A stretch of DNA of 64,000 nt, from the NCBI GenBank assembly GCA_031835245.1, contig JAVKOQ010000173.1, positions 51,998-115,997 of the forward strand, written 5' to 3'. Both the position numbers and the translations under genes were made by a program. The notes under the pieces are model-generated. The model was given only the letters and a program-made list of their open reading frames with translations. It did no database searches and was not told the origin of the DNA. Below, in pieces: positions 25,784 to 36,581 of this stretch. This DNA is from Balamuthia mandrillaris. Lineage: Eukaryota > Discosea > Longamoebia > Balamuthiidae. Numbering within the stretch: the first letter of the stretch is position 1; the number at the start of each line of letters is the position of its first letter.

Positions 25784-26761
25784 ATGAGCTTGTTGCCAAA
25801 GGATATCATCAAGGTCATTGCGGAGAGCGTGGGCATCGATGACCTCAAGGATGAAATCGCAGCAGCGATGGCGCCCGATGTGGAGTACCGCATTCGAGAG
25901 ATCGCGCAGGAGGCCATCAAGTTCATGCGCCACTCCAAACGGCAGAAGCTCACCACAGAGGACGTCAACAGCGCCCTTCGACTTCGCAACGTTGAGGTAT
26001 TGTCTTTTCTCTCTTTTCTTTCTTTTCTCTTATTTTTCTTTTTCTTTTTTAAAAAAAATAAAAGGCACTGTATGGCTTTTCCTCCAGTGATCCGCTCACC
26101 TTCACACGAGCAGCCGGCATGAAGGACCTCTTCTTCATAGAGGACAAGGAGCTCAGCTTCAACGACATCCTCAACGCCCCTCTGCCCGAGTGCCCCTTGG
26201 AGACCGCCCTCACGGCCCACTGGCTCGCCATCGAGGGCGTGCAGCCTGCCATCCCCCAAAACCCAACCATCAAGCCTGAAACTCCTTCTGCCTCTCCTTC
26301 TGCCTCTCTCTCTGCTGCTGCTGCTTCTTCTTCATTGGGAGCCTCAACTTCCAAACGGAAGAGAGCAACAGAGGCTGCTGCCTCCTCTGCGGCTGCTTCT
26401 TCTTCGGGTGTACAGGTGAAACCGGTGGTGAAGCATGTGCTCTCCAAAGAACTGCAGCTCTACTATGAGAAGATCACCACGGCGGTGAAGAGCAACAACG
26501 AGAAGCTCCTCGCGGCTGCCGTCAACAGTCTAAGCTCTGACCCTGGCATCCATCAGCTGCTTCCCTATTTAACGCAGTTTGTGTCGGATGAGGTCACGCG
26601 GAACCTTAGAAATCTGGCCTTGCTCAAGGCTCTCATGCGCATGGTTCGTGGATTGTTGGACAGTCCGCATCTTCACATTGAACCTTATGTACGTTTTATT
26701 CTTTTTTTTTTGTCGTTTTTTTGCTCTCATTTCTTGTCCTTTCTTTCTTTCCTTCTTCGTT

Positions 26762-26842
<81 letters not shown>

Positions 26843-27748
26843 GCCATTCTTCCTTTAATCTTTGACCATCGATAAATGCAACAAACCAAAAGTTACACCA
26901 ACTGATGCCACCAGTGCTGACTTGCCTGGTCGGTCGCCGCCTCTGTGAGAACCCCACAGAGGACCACTGGGCGCTGCGGGACTATGCCGCCAACCTCATC
27001 TCCCTAGTCTGCCAACGCTTTGGCGATGCCTACAAGAACTTGCAGCCGCGGGTGAGCAAAACCCTGTTGGACGCCTTCATGGACCTGACCAAACCGCTCA
27101 CCACTCACTACGGTGCTATCGTGGGTCTCACGGCCTTGGGTCATCACGTCGTGCAGCTGTTGATACTGCCCAATCTGAGCTCCTACTTGAGACTCCTAGA
27201 GCCGGAGCTGCAAAGTGAGGCGTCGATGAAAAGATTGGAGGCGCGTCGATGTTATGGGGCTTTGTTGGTTCGTGCCTCTTCTTTCTTTGTGCACTTACTC
27301 TTCTTTGTTTCCTCTCGCTCCATTATTCTTCCTTCTCTTCTCTCTCTTTATTTGTTGCGGCTGCTCTCTGACTTGGCAGTATTTTGCAATCCTTAAGAAT
27401 GCAGCAGGAGTGTATCTTCAGCACGCATCAGCTTTGGACTTGGCAGCAGTTCCTTGGAAAGCTCAACCAACAAAGAAGAAGCAAGCAGAAGAGGAGGAAG
27501 AAGAGGAAGAGGGCGAAAAAGAGGAAAAACGCAAAGAGAAGATAAAAGAAGAGCAACAGGAAGTAGCAGAGGGAGAGCCAGAAGAGAAGAGAGGCGGCCA
27601 TCTCCGGCAGGTGGAAGAGGCGCTGGGCAAAACCTTGCCTGACCTCAAGCGACACTACTCTGAGCTGTACGACATATTTGGGGAGAGTCTCAGAACCTTT
27701 CTGCTCTCCTCTCCCTCCCAAGATGAACTGCTGGGGTCCTTCATTTAA
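25784..27748 (+). CDS. TAF6: TAF6, TFIID/SAGA-type histone-fold and HEAT-repeat subunit
   Basis: A TBP-associated factor that pairs with TAF9 through a histone fold. Exon 1 (25784-25996) encodes MSLLPKDIIKVIAESVGIDD, then DVEYRIREIAQEAIKFMRHS and KRQKLTTEDVNSALRLRN, a canonical TAF6 histone fold. The next exon continues ALYGFSSSDPLTFTRAAG, then IEDKELSFNDILNAPLPECP, the conserved linker. After a Ser/Ala-rich stretch, the HEAT-repeat domain follows (VKHVLSKELQLYYEKITTAV, ELVARLLTCLVGRRL-like PPVLTCLVGRRLCENPTEDH, then NLISLVCQRFGDAYKNLQPR). The C-terminus is an acidic/Lys-rich insertion and a LSSPSQDELLGSFI end. One intron (about 26690-26900) holds a TTTC repeat. Confidence 0.93.
26758..26841 (+). 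repeat. (TTTC)n tetranucleotide repeat in a TAF6 intron
   Basis: About 20 uninterrupted TTTC units, pyrimidine on the sense strand. Confidence 0.9.
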
Positions 27749-27877
27749 GGAAGCAAACAAATACAGACAAAACAAAACTTACAATCATACACAAAGCGTT
27801 TATTTGTGATTACAGAAGAAGCAAAAGAAGAAGGGAGACAATGCATCAGCTCCAACCACAAAGAGACGGGGATATGT

Positions 27878-28247
27878 CTACGGCAGATCCGCCAAGGACT
27901 TCTTTGGGGGAGGACCTAGCAAAAAAAAAAAAATACATTTTTTAAATCGACACTGAACAACAACCAAGGGGGACAACACGTATGACAGACAGATGCACGG
28001 GTCTACTGAGTGAGGGCGGTCCCCTCTCTCGCATAACACCCCCACCCAAGACGAACGCAACAAAAAGAGAGAGAGAGAGAGAGTTACCTCCACCGGTTTG
28101 GCGCTTGTAGCCAGAGCTGTTGTGGGCACCGACGGCGCCGCCAGCGCTCGGCGTCCACTCCCGCTGGCCCACGGGCTTCTGTTTCGGGTCATACCCCGGC
28201 GAACTTTCCTTGATTTTCTGCTCAAAGAATTTCTTCCTGTCGGCCAT
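27878..28247 (-). CDS. 65-residue hypothetical protein
   Basis: Two exons: 28247 to about 28088 encodes MADRKKFFEQKIKESSPGYD, then PKQKPVGQREWTPSAGGAVG and AHNSSGYKRQTGG, and the second (about 27914-27878) adds GPPPKKSLADLP and a stop, joined in phase within a Gly codon. The intron has (GA)n on + and so TC on the sense strand. The codons are GC-rich and the frame reads cleanly, so I believe it is expressed. The protein is basic, Gly/Pro rich and probably unstructured. No family recognised. Convergent with TAF6, 130 bp between stops. Confidence 0.55.
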
Positions 28248-29622
28248 TTGACGGGTTGGCTTCAACTTTTCTTTTTGTTGCTGTTTATTTCTTCTCCGAC
28301 CGTGTTTGACAAGTAGGGGATTTTTTTCTGATTTTTTTTTGATGCAGCGGAACTGTGTGGCGTTAAGGAAAGTCTTGTACAACTTTGCTCCTGCTGGTCT
28401 CCCGGCGTGTCGGATTGGACGGCGAAGTTTCCCCTGCAACTGGCCGGTGGTCAACCAGCAGAAAAACGGCAAAATGCGAGGATTGACGGTGACCAACGAA
28501 AAAGTCCACGCATATCGTCCGTCATAATCTGAGAGCAAGATCTGCGGGTTCGGACAAATATTTGGAATGCGGGAATGCGTGCGCGTCAACGTTTTCCAAT
28601 CAAATTCCATATTTGGAATTTGTTGATTTCTTTCGACTTGCCATCGAATTTCGGCAGTGAGCCGCTCGGGATGCATACCATTCTGGGACAAACTTGTCGC
28701 AAAAAGGTTGTTGTCGAGGAGGTTTATTGTCGGCTAATATGCAATAACGGCAATTTACTTGATCTGTGTTGTCCAGTACTTTGATCAGTTGGTTGCGTGA
28801 TAAGTTGCTGGAAATGCGATGCTTCTTTGAAAGGGTACGACTATTCCCCCGTTTAACGACCAGCGGTTGACCCCTGCGGTGAATAGTTTGGAAAGAATGC
28901 TTACCCATGGGTATCTCCATCATCGGGTCGCCGTACAAAAAAAGTCCAACTTCCCGACTCGCCATTCTATTTTTTTATTTACCCTCCCCTCCTCTCTTTC
29001 TTCTTATTTCTCTTCGGAACTGGAGAAACGTCCTCATCATCCATACTTTTTTTTTTCCAGCACGGGTTGCCACTGCCTGACCACCAACCACCAACCTACG
29101 TACAACACACAAGCGCTTACGCAGACAAGCATCAGCTGCTTACAAAGCACGCCTTCCGAACGTGTTTCTTGTTCTTGTTTTCTTTTATTATTTTTAATAC
29201 CTCCACACACAGAGGGTGAAACAAACACACAGAAAACACACACACACACGCTTCATCTTTTTGTTTTTTTTTTGGGTTGCCGCTTGCTTGTCTCTTTAAC
29301 TACCCACCACCACTACCACCACCACCTGCTCGCGTTCATTCATTCCATACATTCTCTGTGTGCACAAAAAAACTGATACATCAGCCGTGAGGGAAGCAGA
29401 TTGGATTGTCTGCTACATTTTTTTTTTGGTGGAGAAGAGGTACTTTTTTTTTTCTCTTCTCTCTCTCTCTCTTTTCCTGGTGTTTGTGTAGATGATGTGC
29501 CATTGAACAAGTAACTAACCACCACTTCATCCCTCAGTTTGTATTTCTTTTTTTTTGTAGCAAGTAGGAAGAACTCCTGCGCCCCTCGTTTTTGTGTTAG
29601 AATATATATATAAACATACACG
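28248..29622. other. 1.4-kb gene-poor region and 5' leader of the multi-PAS gene
   Basis: An open frame of 61 codons starts at an ATG near 28342 (MQRNCVALRKVLYNFAPAGL) and a 121-codon frame lies on the minus strand (28965-28600, starting MASREVGLFLYGDP). Neither resembles a known family and neither has convincing flanking exons, so I do not call genes. From 28980 on the sequence is pyrimidine rich with a CACACA run at about 29240. TATATATATAAAC at 29602-29614 lies just before the ATG at 29623 and may be a core promoter or leader. Confidence 0.4.
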
Positions 29623-32600
29623 ATGAAGGCCGGCTCGCTTGCCGTCGCCCACAACAGCCTGAAAACCTCGGCTGGCTTCAACCACCTGCAGCCACCGCAT
29701 CTTCCTCAACCCCATCGCCCCTCTGTACCATCATCAACGACAACCACTTCACGTAGCAGGCCGCACCACCACCACAAAAAGCGTAGCAGTAGGGAACATC
29801 AACAACACACGCACAGACAACAGCTCTCTCCTCTGCTTCCTTCCATGTCTGCTCCTTCCTCTTCTGCCTCGGTTCCTTCCTCACCCTCCTCGCACGCTCC
29901 CTCTCCTCGGCTGAACCTCGAGTTGCTGCACCAGCTGGCGTCTCAGGAGGACGACCTGGGCAAGAACAAGGCGGAACTGCTGGAGGAGCTGCGAGAGCTG
30001 CGCCGCCAGACGGCTCATCTCCAGCTGCAAAGGAAGCAGGCGGAGGAAGCCAACGCCCGGCTGGCCGAGACCATGGACTGCATGACGGAGGCTGCCTGCC
30101 TGGTCGACCGCAAGGGACGCATCATCTTTCTCAACAGCTCTGCCTATCGCCTGCTTGGCATTCAAGAAGGAGGACAGGGAAGGAGCGGTGGAAACATGGA
30201 GGGACGTTGCCTGTGGGACAGATGTCCGTCGTGGGCGAGAGAAGTCATCCTGGACTGTGCCCTTCCGTACGCTACACAGAAGGGCTCCTGGTCCGGCCGC
30301 ATTGCCATCACACACGCCACTCGCAACCACGAGATCCCCGTCTCTCTCTCGCTTCAACCGATTCGTACCTCCTCTTCTTCCTCCAACAACACAAAGAACA
30401 GCAAGAACAACCGGGCGACCGTGTTTTACTCCTGCGTGATGAAGGACATCAGCGATCGCACCCTCCAAACCAGCATCTGCTGCTACAATGACTTAATCCG
30501 ACACGTAAACTCTCCTATGGCTGTGTGGCACCTGGAGAACCCCGGTGACCTCCAATCCTTCCGCCTGATTGCCGCCAACCAGCCAGCTACTCGCCTCGTG
30601 GGCTTGCCCATGGAGATCGGCAAGACCCTTCGACAAACCGTCCCCGATAACGTCAACATTGGCACCTTCTTCACTGAGGTGTTGCGCTGTGGCAAGGCGG
30701 TGGATGTGGAGGGCTTCTCCCTGGGGAACAGCCCAGTACTCAGCGTTCGAGCTTTCCCTCTTCAGGCCAACTGCATCGGTGTTGCCTTTGGTGGAACTGA
30801 TGCATCCACTTCTTCTGCTCCTTCTTCTCCTGTCATCGACTCCGTTCCTTCTGCCTCTTCTGCCTCTGCCTCTTCTCCTTCTGCGGCGAAAGACCTTAAT
30901 ATCGCGTTTCAGGCTTTGGAAGGAGCCCCTGTGGCCGTTTGTTTCATCAGCGGATTAGCACACGGTGCCACTGTGATCCGCTCCAACGCCGCCCTTGCCT
31001 CCCTCTTTGGCTGCTCCCAACAAGAACTGCAGGGCCAGTGCATTTTCTCCTTCTGCTCCCCGACCATCAACCTGCTCTCTCTGCGCGAGGTGGAGTCCTC
31101 CATGACCAACCATCGCGAGTGCTTTGTGGAACTGACGATGCACCACCGCTCCTCCGCCGTGCCCCCTCGCTCTATGCACCTCTCCCTCTTTCCCATTTGT
31201 AAGCCCTCTGCCATGGAGCAACAGACCGACTCTGTGCCAGCCTTTATGCTCATCTTCAACCAGAATCACTCCCCCTTCCGCCCAGCCAAGCAGGAGGAGG
31301 ACGCCGAGATGAAGGCGGAGCTCTTCTCCAACATTGTGGCCAACATGAGCAGCGATGAGTTTAGCAGCGAAGACTGCTTTGGTAGCCGTGCAGATGATGG
31401 CGATGAGCTCCCTTGTGGCTGCTGTGAGCAACAAGGGGAACTTGATCGCTGCACCGAACCCGCTGCCACAGCACTAGTCAAGCTTTGCGGATCTCTAAAG
31501 GATAGCAACGACACGGACACAACTACTACTGCTCCTATAATCAACAACAACGATGACAGCAATGTACAGAAACTCTATGAAGAAACCTTTGCTTCTATGC
31601 AAATCCCGCTCACTCTCTGGTTACAAGAAAGAAACACCTCTCCTTCTCCTCAGCATCCTTATCGCTACAAGTTGCTCTCCACCAACGATTATGTCAACAA
31701 CCTTCGCACAACTCACCTCTCTGGCCGAAACCCTCACATTGGCAAGTACTTTGACGAGCTCGCTACCCCCGCCGTGGTGAGCAGCGGCATTAGTGACGCA
31801 TTTGACGACATCATGGCCACCCCCGGCAAACTACAAAAACCTATCGGCCTCATCCCTGTCAAGCAGAGTGGCTACAAGGACTGTCATCTCTGCGCGACCG
31901 GTTTCGCGGTCTCCTCCAACATCTTTGCAATGGCCTGGGAGGAGGCTCATCCCGAAGAGGTTAAACGCTGTTATACGAAGAAGGCAGAAGAGAAAAAAGA
32001 AGAAGAAGAGGAGGAGGAAGGAACTGAAGCAGATATGAACAAAGTCATTCAATGTTCGCCGGAAATGTTTTTGCCGTTGTTCCGCAAAGTCAACTCTGCT
32101 TTGTATCTTATTCGCTCTCGGATCAACTCTAACAAGAACCCCTTCCAAACGGCCGCCCTCACACGAAAGACGGACGTCAATTTGAACGGCAAACGACCTC
32201 TCTCTTCTCCTTCATCTTCTTCGCCCAAAGTTTCTCCTTTGATCCCTATCGCAACAACAGGTTCTTCTTCCTCCTCCTCTGCCTCTTCCAAACGATCTCG
32301 CAACATCCCTTTCCGAATTTCTTCTCCCGCTCGTCAACAACAACAACAGCCTTCTTCATTGCCTTCACCGATTCTTCCTTCTTTGCCGCTCGTTTTGGCC
32401 GGCCTGCGCAACAACTTGAACAATCTCCCTCAACTTCGTCCCCTTCCTTCCTCGTTTTCTTCATCGGAGGACAACGAAAAGGAAACAAACATCAAGAAAG
32501 AGCCAGCAACAACATCCAACGAATTGCTTCAAGAACGGCTACGAGCCCAACAAGCCGAGTTTGAGATGCTGTTGCGCACGAAAGAGCAGGAGGAGATGGT

Positions 32601-33372
32601 CTTCAAGCGATGCTTCCACGCCACTCCCATCGCCGCCGCCCTCTTCAACAACAAGGACGGCAAACTGCAGGCCACCAACCCCAAATTGAACGAGCTCCTC
32701 GGCTACAGCAGCACCACCGCCCTATTGGAGCAAAACAAGGGATTCGAGGCTTTTGTGCTGCAGGAGGATCTTCCCGCGGTCTCGGCGTTGCCCTACAACA
32801 TGGTAGCCAGCGGGTGCACCTCTGGACAGATCTTGGTGCGGTGTTTGCATCGCTCGGGGCACGTGGTGCTCTGCTCGCTTTGCCTGAGCTTGGTGATGGC
32901 GGAGGCAGGTACTTCTTCCCTCCTCCTCGGGTGCTGCGATCACACACTTGTTGGCTCTGCTTCAACCTGTTTCATAATAACATACTGCACTTGTATACAA
33001 AAATTTTTTTTAATTGAATCCTCTTCTTCCTTCCCTTCTCTCTATCTGCGACGTCCAAGTTTTGCTCTCTTCAAAAGCTCATCAAAGCCGATGGGCGTCC
33101 ACGTCTTCGAATCGCTCCCTTCCTCTGCCTCCCTTCCATCTTCCTCAGACGGGGGAGCGTACATCAAGTCTTTGCCGAGCACGATCGGCACCCCGCCGAA
33201 GGAATGCACCTGTTTGCCGTCCGCCGTGCGCGCGTTGGGCTTTGGCATGAACAACACCTCGTTCTCCTCGGCGAAACGCGCGATCACTTCCTTCAAAGTT
33301 GGCTCTTGCAGCAGCATTCCTTTCTTTGCTTTTCTCTCCTCTTGCTCCAATTCTTCTCTAACTTTGTCCTGA
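29623..33372 (+). CDS. large multi-PAS protein without recognised output domain; 3' end uncertain
   Basis: A single open frame of up to 1249 residues. After a His/Ser-rich start and a short coiled coil (about residues 100-150), PAS-type segments begin near residues 151 (MDCMTEAACLVDRKGRIIFL), 297 (SPMAVWHLENP, then FRLIAANQPATRLVGLPMEI), 433 (APVAVCFISG, then VIRSNAALASLFGCSQQELQ), 661 (IPLTLWLQER, then LLSTNDYVNNLRTTHLSGRN) and 998 (TPIAAALFNNKDGKLQATNP, then LNELLGYSS). The first, third and fifth are typical; the second and fourth resemble each other more than PAS in general. No kinase, cyclase or DNA-binding domain is visible. The last PAS appears to end at LLLGCCDHT near 32945; the remaining frame to 33372 is the complement of TFIP11 coding sequence, so the real stop may lie earlier after an unrecognised intron or a sequence error. 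Confidence 0.75.
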   Translation: MKAGSLAVAHNSLKTSAGFNHLQPPHLPQPHRPSVPSSTTTTSRSRPHHHHKKRSSREHQQHTHRQQLSPLLPSMSAPSSSASVPSSPSSHAPSPRLNLELLHQLASQEDDLGKNKAELLEELRELRRQTAHLQLQRKQAEEANARLAETMDCMTEAACLVDRKGRIIFLNSSAYRLLGIQEGGQGRSGGNMEGRCLWDRCPSWAREVILDCALPYATQKGSWSGRIAITHATRNHEIPVSLSLQPIRTSSSSSNNTKNSKNNRATVFYSCVMKDISDRTLQTSICCYNDLIRHVNSPMAVWHLENPGDLQSFRLIAANQPATRLVGLPMEIGKTLRQTVPDNVNIGTFFTEVLRCGKAVDVEGFSLGNSPVLSVRAFPLQANCIGVAFGGTDASTSSAPSSPVIDSVPSASSASASSPSAAKDLNIAFQALEGAPVAVCFISGLAHGATVIRSNAALASLFGCSQQELQGQCIFSFCSPTINLLSLREVESSMTNHRECFVELTMHHRSSAVPPRSMHLSLFPICKPSAMEQQTDSVPAFMLIFNQNHSPFRPAKQEEDAEMKAELFSNIVANMSSDEFSSEDCFGSRADDGDELPCGCCEQQGELDRCTEPAATALVKLCGSLKDSNDTDTTTTAPIINNNDDSNVQKLYEETFASMQIPLTLWLQERNTSPSPQHPYRYKLLSTNDYVNNLRTTHLSGRNPHIGKYFDELATPAVVSSGISDAFDDIMATPGKLQKPIGLIPVKQSGYKDCHLCATGFAVSSNIFAMAWEEAHPEEVKRCYTKKAEEKKEEEEEEEGTEADMNKVIQCSPEMFLPLFRKVNSALYLIRSRINSNKNPFQTAALTRKTDVNLNGKRPLSSPSSSSPKVSPLIPIATTGSSSSSSASSKRSRNIPFRISSPARQQQQQPSSLPSPILPSLPLVLAGLRNNLNNLPQLRPLPSSFSSSEDNEKETNIKKEPATTSNELLQERLRAQQAEFEMLLRTKEQEEMVFKRCFHATPIAAALFNNKDGKLQATNPKLNELLGYSSTTALLEQNKGFEAFVLQEDLPAVSALPYNMVASGCTSGQILVRCLHRSGHVVLCSLCLSLVMAEAGTSSLLLGCCDHTLVGSASTCFIITYCTCIQKFFLIESSSSFPSLYLRRPSFALFKSSSKPMGVHVFESLPSSASLPSSSDGGAYIKSLPSTIGTPPKECTCLPSAVRALGFGMNNTSFSSAKRAITSFKVGSCSSIPFFAFLSSCSNSSLTLS

Positions 33373-35742
33373 ATGGAAGTAAAGGAGGATGAAGAGGATG
33401 AAGAGGAAGGAGCGAAAGAGGAAGATGATGAAGAGGGGGAGGAAGAGGGATAAGGAGATGGAAAAGGTTGGAAAGGCTCGGAGGAAGATTCGCTCATCAA
33501 GTGCGTGGCGTAATGGTTCATCACTTCAAGAGCGTGATTGAAGTGAATGCGGATGCGAGGATGCGCCACGATTTCCTCCGGAAAGAGCTTCTTCCAACCG
33601 AGGTACCATCTTGTGATTTCATCGTATGTATCCGCCAAAGCTGCACTCTTCTCTCTCTCCTCTTGTTCTCGTTGTTGCACAGAAGAAGACGAGGTTGAAG
33701 CAAGGAGAAGAGATTGCTGCAACCAACTCTGTAGAACGTGATACCACTTGGGGAAGAACTCGCTCTCCATCAAGGCAACAAAGTGAGGCTGCGGCAGCAA
33801 GTCATGCCATCGCACCACATCCAAGAAGCGCTCCAGCCTTCTCTGTCCCGCTGGATTGATGACCAACGCGCGCAGTGACTCGGTCAACTTGGGCAGAACG
33901 CAGCGGAGCAACAGAGTTTCCATCGCGCTCGCTCCAAAGGCTTCTTTCCAAGGAGAGAGCATGGCGTGAGCTGAGGCATCCGAGGGATGCCATTCGCGTT
34001 GCAACAAGGAGGAGAGACGTTGACGAATGGTTGGGAAGAGGCGTTGAGAGAAGAGTTGGTGCTGCTGCTGATGGAAGAACGGTAGCCAGGGAAGGATCCA
34101 ACGATGAATGGGCAGGGCGTCCTCTTTGGGATTCCACTTCTCCTCCACCTCACGCGCGAGCTTGGGGAGGATGAGTTGTTGAAGAAGATGGTGGTGAAGG
34201 ATGGCGGGAGTGAGAAGGGATTGCCATAAGCGAATGAGTTGAATACATGCTTGACTGGACTCTTCCTCTCGTGGATTCCATTCATTGATGAGAGCTTTGC
34301 GAATAGGAGGAAGAATGACATCCATCAACAATTGTCGATATACCGCCGCTCCACTTTCTTCCGTGCCTCTACCTCTTCTTCCTCTTCTTCCTTTTGTTCT
34401 TTGTTGTTGCTCAGTTTCGTGTTGTTGTGCATCTTCCTCCTCCTCTTTCAGAAGAATCTTCTTCCAGGTTAAAACAATGTCAAGAGGTAAAGCGGGTTCT
34501 TTCAACGGTCGCCAATCCTTCAAATTCTCTCTCATTAGAGGAAAAGCCATCTCTATCACCAAATACGCTAACTCGTACTGCCAGTACTCTCTCTCGTACT
34601 TGTGTCTGATCAGGTCAAAGAGTTTGCTCATCGTCTTCAGACTCAGCTTCGTGTTGTTCTCTTCTGGTTTAACGTCGTGTGGTTGTTGTTGTTGTTGCTG
34701 TTGCTGTGTGACCTTCTCTTCGCATTTGAGGATCAAGTTCAGGAGAGAGTCAAGACGATCTGCTTCAGCTCGTTCTCTTTCCACTCGTTCTTTTAGTGCT
34801 GCTCGTTCTTGTTCGAGACGTTCACAGCGAGTTCGTTCCTGGCGTAACTTGTTGTTGAGTCCTTGCAACTCTATTTCTTTGAGGTCCAACAGAAAAGTCA
34901 TATTATAGCCTAATTCTGGAGCTGGCATTCCTTCCTTCGTTCCTTTTCCCGTTCGTACTGCTTCTGCTTCTCTATCGTCTTCTCTATCACGTTGCTGTGA
35001 CAAGTCGGTAAGAAGACGAGGTTGAGCTTGTGTCATGTCGATGATGACTTGTTTTTGCGGTCTTTGCCCTCTCTCCTTTTCCATCAACACCTCTTCCGCT
35101 GTTTTATACATCTTCTTCTTCCTCACCTTTGTTGGCATCCTCGTTTTAATCTGCCTAGCTCCTCCCTCTGATTCCTTTCCTTTTCTTCTCCAAGCAGGTT
35201 CTCTCTGTTCTTCTTCCCTTTCTTCTCTTTCTGCTTCTGCCTCTTCATCGTCAAAACCATATCTCTGCTGTTGTTGTTGCCATCGAAAGTCATCATCGCT
35301 GATACCACTCCGTCCCTGCCTCAAACGTACTTCGATAGGAGCAGCAATGCCTTTGCCAGTTGATGTTTCCAGTCCTCCTCCCGTCCATCCCATCATGGCC
35401 AACAAACGAGAGCCAACGCCTTTGGAGTACTTTTCAAAGTCTGCTTTTGGCACTTTTGGCATTGAAGCAGAGGCTCTTGGAGTTGGTTGTTGTTTTGGAG
35501 GAGAGGCCTCTCTTTGTGCTGTTGCTCTTCTTCTTCGTCTTCCTTTGCCAGAGGCACCAAAGCTGGAAGGCAGTGCGTCATACGCCGAACCAAATGGGCG
35601 GTAGACTTCCTCTTCTTCTTCTTCCGTTGGTGGAGAAGAAGAAGCAGCAGACGACGAGACGAATGCCTGCTGCGCTTGTCGTGCTGCTCCAGCTTTTGTT
35701 GCGGATGAAGCGAAGCTCCCAAGTCCTCTATGCTGTTCCTCT

Positions 35743-35783
<41 letters not shown>

Positions 35784-36282
35784 TTCTTCGTTCGCGCCAC
35801 GATAGCCTAACCCTCCTCTTCCACCGCCACTCGCAGCAAAAGGATCACGCTCCACCGGTTCTGCTTCCTCCTCCTCCTCTTCCTGCTCGATCGTTGCGGA
35901 AGGCACGGCCGTGCCGCTGGACACAAAAGACATGGGTTTGAGCGCTGCTGCTGTTGCTGAGCCTCCTCTTTTTGCCCTTCGGCTGGCGTCTCCCTCTTCT
36001 TCAAAGCCTTCGTTGAAGACGCCGTAGAGGTGATCCTCTTTCGTCATTTTGTTCTTTTGTCGTCGTTTTTCTGTAAGAGAGAACAGAGCGAGAGACCAGC
36101 AAAGAGAGAGAGAGAGAGCTCGAGTCAGTGAAAAGAACGAAAGAAAAAAAAAAGGCAAAGCAACAAAAAAAAGAGTAACAGTTACCATAGTAGAACTCGC
36201 CATTGATCCACTGTCCACCTTCGAAATCATTGTCCATAGAAAACGACTCGTAAGCATCCGCGCTGGGCTCTTGCCTCGCCAT
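33042..36282 (-). CDS. TFIP11: TFIP11/Ntr1-type G-patch splicing factor (GCFC domain)
   Basis: TFIP11 relatives recruit and stimulate the Prp43/DHX15 helicase for spliceosome disassembly. Two exons: exon 1 (36282 to about 36187) encodes MARQEPSADAYESFSMDNDF, then EGGQWINGEFYYG; exon 2 runs from about 36071 to 33042. Seen in order: TKEDHLYGVFNEGF (family TKEEATYGVWAE), an acidic and Asp-Glu repeat region, the G-patch KGVGSRLLAMMGWTGGGLET, then GKGIAAPIEVRLRQGRSGI, coiled coil around DLKEIELQGLNNKL, and a long alpha-helical GCFC region containing IHRWILPWLPFF and WYLGWKKLFPEEI. The C-terminus has KTWTPIGFDELLKRAK, equivalent to the family's KTWVPTSLQSLIDMAK. The 3' end overlaps the open frame of the multi-PAS gene on the opposite strand. 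Confidence 0.92.
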
Positions 36283-36456
36283 GTTTTTGTTGTTTTTTAA
36301 ATCGTTGGCCTTTCTGCCAAAAGACAGAAAGACAACAACGGCACCGCACTGTACTTCCTCGAAACAGGACACCCCCTCCTTTCCCGGCAGGCCAGGCTCT
36401 TTGTTCTCTTCTTTCTTTTCTTTCTCCGTTCCTTTTCCTCTATTATTTGTCGACTT

Positions 36457-36552
36457 GTGTCCGCAAAAAATATTCGTGTCGTCCCAAAGTCTGCAACAAT
36501 AATTTTATGCGGACCATATCATCAGGACGACACGGTTATTATTTGCGGACAC
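36457..36552. repeat. 28-bp inverted repeat upstream of the transposase-like gene
   Basis: Arm 36457-36484 begins GTGTCCGCAAA and ends CGTGTCGTCC; arm 36525-36552 is its reverse complement in 25 of 28 positions. The 40-bp loop contains a further TATGCGGACCATA palindrome. It could be a terminal or subterminal element of a transposon, a small MITE, or a hairpin regulatory site. No matching copy was seen after the gene. Confidence 0.8.
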
Positions 36553-36581
36553 ACAAAGAAAAGAAGGCGGAGTCCTTGCCC

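Noticed and set aside
28600-28965. 121-codon minus-strand open frame starting MASREVGLFLYG
   Set aside because: No family resemblance, no flanking exons in phase, and a neighbouring plus-strand frame of similar quality; chance cannot be excluded.
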